NCBI RefSeq assembly: GCF_020711255.1
Contig: NZ_JAJFAW010000013.1
Location: 62,001 to 126,000 of the forward strand
Direction of reading: 5' to 3'
Origin: Hymenobacter plasmatis
Lineage (GTDB): Bacteria > Bacteroidota > Bacteroidia > Cytophagales > Hymenobacteraceae
Length of the DNA: 64,000 bases
Position numbers and translations under genes: made by a program. The notes beneath the pieces are model-generated. The model was not told the DNA's origin. It saw only the letters and a list, made by a program, of their open reading frames with translations, and ran no database searches. Shown here piece by piece: positions 60,184 through 64,000 of the stretch. The stretch's first letter is position 1, and every line of letters begins with the position of its first letter.

Positions 60184-60460
60184 AAGGTCAAATAAGAGCA
60201 GGCCAGCGGGGCCACCGCAAAAGTACCCGCCGGCCGTTTCTCAGCGCGCTTGAGCTGTCTTGAGAAATAATTACACACTTAATTGATAAGTCATTAGTAT
60301 TATTAAAACTAATTTAATTAGCTTTGCAATACCAACAAAATTAGTTTATTGTATGGTTGAGCTACGGGTTTCCGGGGGTAGGGCTAAAGTAAATCAGCCG
60401 GTAATCCGTCGAAACGGGGAACAGGAAAAACCACCCGAGGAGCCGGCTGCAAAAAACTTA

Positions 60461-60492
60461 ATGGAAACTTTAAACACAATAAAAGTTTCCAT
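60461..60492. promoter_or_regulatory. Perfect inverted repeat on the TetR promoter (operator candidate)
   Basis: ATGGAAACTTT (60461-60471) and AAAGTTTCCAT (60482-60492) are perfect 11-bp arms with a 10-bp spacer. The right arm ends two bases before the -7 element at 60495. This is the right size and place for autorepression by the adjacent TetR-family protein. Confidence 0.7.
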
Positions 60493-60494
60493 GG

Positions 60495-60502
60495 TATCTT
60501 TG
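60495..60502 (+). promoter_or_regulatory. Promoter -7 element of the TetR gene (TATCTTTG)
   Basis: TATCTTTG lies 12 bp before the start codon, so the transcript should begin almost at the ATG. The operator-like repeat covers the -33 region. Confidence 0.7.
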
Positions 60503-60513
60503 CGCCGCAAATC

Positions 60514-61128
60514 ATGGAAATCAAAGAACGAATCCTCAACCACGCCTCCACGCTTTTCATGCGGAACGGCATTAAGAGCGTGAGTATGGACGACATCGCC
60601 GCCAGCATGGCCATGTCGAAGAAGACCCTCTACAAATGGTTCGAAAACAAGGACCAGATTGTACTTGCTACCATGGAACAGCACCTGCACAAGGTGCAAG
60701 GCGAGTGCGAGGCGATGGCCGGGCACTCCACCAACGCGGTAGAACAAATGGTGCGCATCACGGCCTGGGCCGAACAGCAGTTTATCGGCGTTCACCCCAG
60801 CATTTTCTACGACCTGCAGAAGTACTACCCGGCGGCCTGGCAGCTGCTGGCCGCCCACAAAAACTCCTACGTCCTAGCCCAAATCACCCAGAACCTGCGC
60901 CGGGGCATGAGTGAAGGCTTTTACCGCCCCGACCTGGACGTGGACGTGCTGGCCCGCCTGCACCTGTCCCAGATTGACCTGATGTTTGACCCGGCCGTGT
61001 ACCCGCCGGCCCTGTTTGAGGCCCAGCGCGTGCGCCGGGTGTTCGACGAGCATTTTCTGCTGGGGGTGGCCACGCTCAAGGGCCACAAGCTCATCAATAA
61101 ATACCGCCAGGTAACCGAAGAAGAATAA
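60514..61128 (+). CDS. TetR/AcrR-family transcriptional regulator
   Basis: A 204-residue regulator. The N-terminal helix-turn-helix reads MRNGIKSVSMDDIAASMAMS then KKTLYKWFENKDQI, as in TetR/AcrR proteins. The C-terminal half is helical and forms a ligand pocket of unknown specificity. It precedes tolC and an RND adaptor gene on the same strand, so it probably controls that efflux operon and, by the inverted repeat at 60461, itself. Confidence 0.95.
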   Translation: MEIKERILNHASTLFMRNGIKSVSMDDIAASMAMSKKTLYKWFENKDQIVLATMEQHLHKVQGECEAMAGHSTNAVEQMVRITAWAEQQFIGVHPSIFYDLQKYYPAAWQLLAAHKNSYVLAQITQNLRRGMSEGFYRPDLDVDVLARLHLSQIDLMFDPAVYPPALFEAQRVRRVFDEHFLLGVATLKGHKLINKYRQVTEEE

Positions 61129-61183
61129 CCCCCCGCTGCCCCCTTATTACGATTACGCTTACCCCATTTCCCTTTTGTTGTCG

Positions 61184-62878
61184 ATGAAAAAGTTGTTTTC
61201 ACCCAAGCTGCTGCTCCTGGCCGCGCTGGCCGGCGCGGCACCCACCGCGCTCCGTGCCCAGTCGGCGCAGGGTGCGCTGCCCGCGGCGCCGCCCGCCGCC
61301 GGCGTCATGGCCCTGAGTTTGCCCCAGGCCGTGAGCTATGCCGTTCAGAACAAATCCACGCTGCTGGCCACGCGCCTGGCCGAGCAAACGGCCCGGGCCC
61401 GGGTGGGCGAAATCAAGAGCGCCGGCCTGCCCCAAGTAAACGTGGGCGCCAACGTGGCCGACAACTTCAAGCTGCAGAAGTCGCTGGTTGACTTTTCCCG
61501 CTTCGGCGGCGCGCCGCTGCAGGGCACCAAGCTCACGGCCCAGGACATTGCCGCCGCGCAAGCCGGCACCGCCGTCACCCTGAGCCCTGCCTACGGCGAA
61601 GCGCCCCAAACCGGACCTACGCCCCTGGCGTTTGGCCTGCAGTACGCTGGCTCCACAAGCGCCAGCGTGTCGCAGCTGCTCTTCGACGGCTCCTACCTAA
61701 TTGGGCTGAAAGCGGCCAAGGTGTACGAGCAGCTAGCCCAACGCCAGACCCAGCAGGCCGAAATAGACGTGGTGGAGCAGGTAAGCAAGGCGTACTATAG
61801 CACCCTGGTGGCCCGCTCGCGCCTGGCCCTGCTGGGCCGCAACGTGCAGCGCCTCGACACGGTGCTCAACCAAACGCGGAAGATTTTCAAGGCGGGCTTC
61901 GCCGAGAAGCTCGACGTAGACCGCCTGCAGGTGCAGCGCAACAACCTGGTAGTGGAGCAACAGAAAGCCCAGCGCCTGACCGAGTTGAGCCTGGCACTGC
62001 TCAAGTTCCAGATGGGCCTGCCCCAGCAGCAGCCCGTGGTGCTCACCGACTCCTTAGGAGCTGCGCTGGTAGACGCCGGCGCCTTGCGCAAGCGCCTGGG
62101 CGTGGCCAACTTTAACACCGGGGGCGGCGTGGCCGGCACCTCGGCTCTGCCCGACCAGCCCACCGCTACACCCGGCCAGGAAAACGCGGCCGAGCAAACC
62201 CGCCTCGACCAGCAAGCCGCCCTCAGCGGTGGCCGTGCGCCGCAGGCCGTGGCCGCGGGCAACTACAACAACCGCGTGGAGTTCTCGGTGCTGGAAACCC
62301 AGCAGGCCCTGGCCGGCTTGGACCTGCGCAACCGCCGCGCCAGCGCCTACCCGCGCCTGCTGCTCACCGGAGCCTACGGCTTCACGGGGTCTGACCCGCG
62401 TCTGGGCGGCTTGCTGGAGTTTCGCGGGCCCAACTCGCGGAGCAGCAGTGGCTTTCTGAACCAGAACTGGTTTGGCTTTGGCAACGTGGGCCTCACCTTG
62501 CAGGTGCCGGTGTTCGACGGCTTCCGCCGCAAATACCAGGTGCAGCAGGGCCGCCTGGCCCAGCAGACGATTGAGCAGGGCTTCAACACCCTGCGCCAGA
62601 GCATTGACCTGCAGGATGCCCAGAGCCGGACCACGTTGGTGAATGCCCTGGACGTGCTCGACAACCAAAAGGCCAACCTCGACCTGGCAGCCGACGTGGC
62701 GCGCGTCACCCGCATCAAGTTCAACGCGGGCGTGGGTTCCAACCTGGAAGTCATCACCGCCGAAACCGACCTGCGCTCGGCCCAAACCAACTACTACGGC
62801 GCCATCTACGACGTGCTGGTAGCCAAAGTCGACCGCGACAAAGCCACCGGCGAGCTGTACAACCAGGTTAAAAAGTAA
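61184..62878 (+). CDS. TolC-family outer membrane efflux protein
   Basis: A protein of about 564 residues with a signal peptide (KLLLLAALAGAAPTALRAQ). It has two OEP repeats of long helices (LALLKFQMGLPQQQ; RTTLVNALDVLDNQKANLDL) and the beta-barrel-forming strands. A low-complexity Gly/Ala/Thr-rich insertion around residues 300-360 is unusual. It forms the outer membrane exit for the RND pump encoded downstream. ATG at 61184 is preferred to the TTG at 61175. Confidence 0.93.
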   Translation: MKKLFSPKLLLLAALAGAAPTALRAQSAQGALPAAPPAAGVMALSLPQAVSYAVQNKSTLLATRLAEQTARARVGEIKSAGLPQVNVGANVADNFKLQKSLVDFSRFGGAPLQGTKLTAQDIAAAQAGTAVTLSPAYGEAPQTGPTPLAFGLQYAGSTSASVSQLLFDGSYLIGLKAAKVYEQLAQRQTQQAEIDVVEQVSKAYYSTLVARSRLALLGRNVQRLDTVLNQTRKIFKAGFAEKLDVDRLQVQRNNLVVEQQKAQRLTELSLALLKFQMGLPQQQPVVLTDSLGAALVDAGALRKRLGVANFNTGGGVAGTSALPDQPTATPGQENAAEQTRLDQQAALSGGRAPQAVAAGNYNNRVEFSVLETQQALAGLDLRNRRASAYPRLLLTGAYGFTGSDPRLGGLLEFRGPNSRSSSGFLNQNWFGFGNVGLTLQVPVFDGFRRKYQVQQGRLAQQTIEQGFNTLRQSIDLQDAQSRTTLVNALDVLDNQKANLDLAADVARVTRIKFNAGVGSNLEVITAETDLRSAQTNYYGAIYDVLVAKVDRDKATGELYNQVKK

Positions 62879-62999
62879 CAATTGTTGTCCGAAGCTTGTG
62901 GTTGAACTTGCTTCTTCCCAAGCTCCGGATGCTCCCCTTCATTTCTGCCAGCGAGCCCGGATGCTCCGCTCGGTATGACCCCAAAAATACCCGCTTCTC

Positions 63000-64000
63000 A
63001 TGCGACTCGATAAAAATTACTCTGCTGCCCTGTTCCTTGCCGGTTCGTTGCTGATGGCTGCCTGTGGCGGCTCGAAAGACCCCAAAGCCGAACTGGCCAA
63101 GCTAAAGCAGGAGCAGGCTTCCAACGAGGCCAAGATTGCCGAGCTGGAGGCTAAAACCGGCACCCCCGACAAGCCCGCCCTCACGGCCACGCCCGTGTCG
63201 GTGATGAACGTGCAACCCGAAAGCTTCAAGAGCTACCTCGAAGTGCAGGGCCGCGTCGATTTTGACCAGAATGCCAACGTGGGCGCCCGCGCCGCCGGCA
63301 GCCTCACCAGCCTGCGCGTGCAGCGCGGCGACCGGGTGAGCAAAGGCCAGGTGCTGGCCTCGATTGACGCCTCCATCCTCGACGCCAGCATTGCCGAGCT
63401 TCGCACCCGCATGGATTTGGCCAAGACGGTGTACGAAAGACAAAAAAGCCTGTGGGCCCAGCAAATCGGTACCGAAATCCAGTACCTGCAAGCCAAGAAC
63501 AACTACGACGCCCTGCGGCGCAACCTAGCCACGCTCAACCAGCAGCGCGCCCTCTACAACGTGGTGGCGCCCTTCAGCGGCACCGTGGACGAGGTAGTGC
63601 CCAAGCTGGGCGAAGTGGTGGCTCCCGGCTCGCCGGTGGTGCGCCTGACCAGCGGCGCGGGCGGCAAAATCCTGGCCGACGTGTCGGAAGCCTACGGCAA
63701 CAATATCAAAGCCGGCGACAAAGCGCTGGTTACCATTCCGGACCTGGGCGACGAGGAACTGCCCGCCACGGTGCGCGTGGTGAGCCGCACCATCAACGCC
63801 ACCAGCCGCACCTTCACGGTGGAGGTGCGCCTGACCGGCGCCAAAGCCGCCAACCTGCGCCCCAACATGGTGGCCACGGTGCGCATCCTGAACTACGACC
63901 GGCCCAACGCTACAGTCATCCCCGTGGACCTGGTGCAGAAGGACGAGCAGAACAGCTACGTCTATGTAGTAGGCCAGGAGGGCAGCAAATCGGTGGCCAA
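63000..64000 (+). CDS. RND efflux periplasmic adaptor (HlyD/MFP family), N-terminal part
   Basis: The start of an adaptor with a lipoprotein signal ([16 protein letters not shown]) and a Lys/Glu-rich coiled coil. A biotinyl-lipoyl-like domain ([20 protein letters not shown]) and a beta-barrel region ([20 protein letters not shown]) follow. The frame runs to the window edge without a stop, so the C-terminus and the RND pump are outside. It links TolC to an inner membrane RND pump. Confidence 0.93.
   Translation, partial: MRLDKNYSAALFLAGSLLMAACGGSKDPKAELAKLKQEQASNEAKIAELEAKTGTPDKPALTATPVSVMNVQPESFKSYLEVQGRVDFDQNANVGARAAGSLTSLRVQRGDRVSKGQVLASIDASILDASIAELRTRMDLAKTVYERQKSLWAQQIGTEIQYLQAKNNYDALRRNLATLNQQRALYNVVAPFSGTVDEVVPKLGEVVAPGSPVVRLTSGAGGKILADVSEAYGNNIKAGDKALVTIPDLGDEELPATVRVVSRTINATSRTFTVEVRLTGAKAANLRPNMVATVRILNYDRPNATVIPVDLVQKDEQNSYVYVVGQEGSKSVA

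Larger units (their letters stand above)
60184..60513. other. AT-rich divergent control region between ispF and the TetR gene
   Basis: About 330 bp. It contains an A/T-rich part (60270-60360) with a 10-bp inverted repeat (60306-60315 and 60338-60347) around a possible -7 element TAGCTTTG (60319-60326), then a perfect operator-like repeat at 60461-60492 on the TetR promoter. No gene is supported; the reading frame starting at 60353 overlaps the regulator gene in another frame. Confidence 0.6.

Noticed and set aside
60353..60583. Small open frame before the TetR gene
   Set aside because: It runs into the regulator gene in a different frame, is very basic and has no family. The operator-like repeat lies inside it.
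1..64000. CRISPR arrays, tRNA and rRNA genes, transposases
   Set aside because: I looked for regular direct repeats with spacers, the GGTTCGAAT-type tRNA arm, and transposase motifs, and found none I could support. A covariance-model search would settle the RNA genes.

Overview
The window looks like chromosome of a high-GC member of the Bacteroidota, most likely a Hymenobacter or close relative (Cytophagales). The grounds are a GldK-L-M-N gliding/type IX secretion (T9SS) cluster with a PorP/SprF protein and a PorW/SprE lipoprotein, several TAnnTTTG promoter elements of the Bacteroidota type close to start codons, an ATP synthase operon without its beta and epsilon genes, and DUF4271, LipB, YraN and KAS III genes of the kind found in this phylum. 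I saw no rRNA, tRNA, CRISPR array, prophage or transposase gene. The genus is an inference; the phylum is well supported.

Layout. 1-6.9 kb: the end of a TolC-like protein, a MacB/FtsX-type ABC exporter (one ATPase, two permeases), then a sigma-54 response regulator and a histidine kinase that probably control it. 7-8.3 kb: ammonium transporter. 8.5-13.4 kb: an RsmI-like methylase, a secreted RCC1-repeat protein, an alpha/beta hydrolase and an OprB-type porin. 13.6-19.1 kb: KAS III, ArfB ribosome rescue factor, MgtE, a cyanophycinase-like peptidase, a lipoprotein and a YraN nuclease-fold protein. 19.3-23.8 kb: LipB, a small unknown protein, a WecA/MraY-type glycosyl-phosphate transferase, DUF4271 and HemD. 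24-29.8 kb: PorP/SprF and GldKLMN, the T9SS core. 29.9-37.6 kb on the minus strand: UvrC, a class A penicillin-binding protein and PorW/SprE. 37.7-43.8 kb: atpZ, an unknown membrane protein, then atpB-E-F-H-A-G. 44.1-49.6 kb: a tiny secreted protein that is almost only a T9SS sorting domain, a HAD phosphatase, a PafA-like phosphatase, pyrophosphatase, a DUF6766-like membrane protein and a UbiA-like protein. 49.7-60.2 kb: Nnr, MsrB, serine dehydratase alpha, a channel-like membrane protein, LutB, a GxxExxY protein, two tandem M28 peptidases and IspF. 60.5-64 kb: TetR regulator, TolC and the start of an RND adaptor; the pump gene should lie beyond the window.

The parts that ordinary gene calls do not explain are mostly in the spacers. 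Successive spacers of the atp operon are each filled by a long imperfect inverted repeat. These repeats share architecture but not sequence, and similar ones lie at 14.5 and 15.1 kb. A second family of GTCATGC-ended palindromes is dispersed. A 9-mer, TTGRGCTRA, recurs about 22 times by hand count and sometimes forms inverted pairs just after stop codons, as DNA uptake sequences do in other bacteria. A perfect 11-bp inverted repeat sits on the TetR promoter and is a strong operator candidate.
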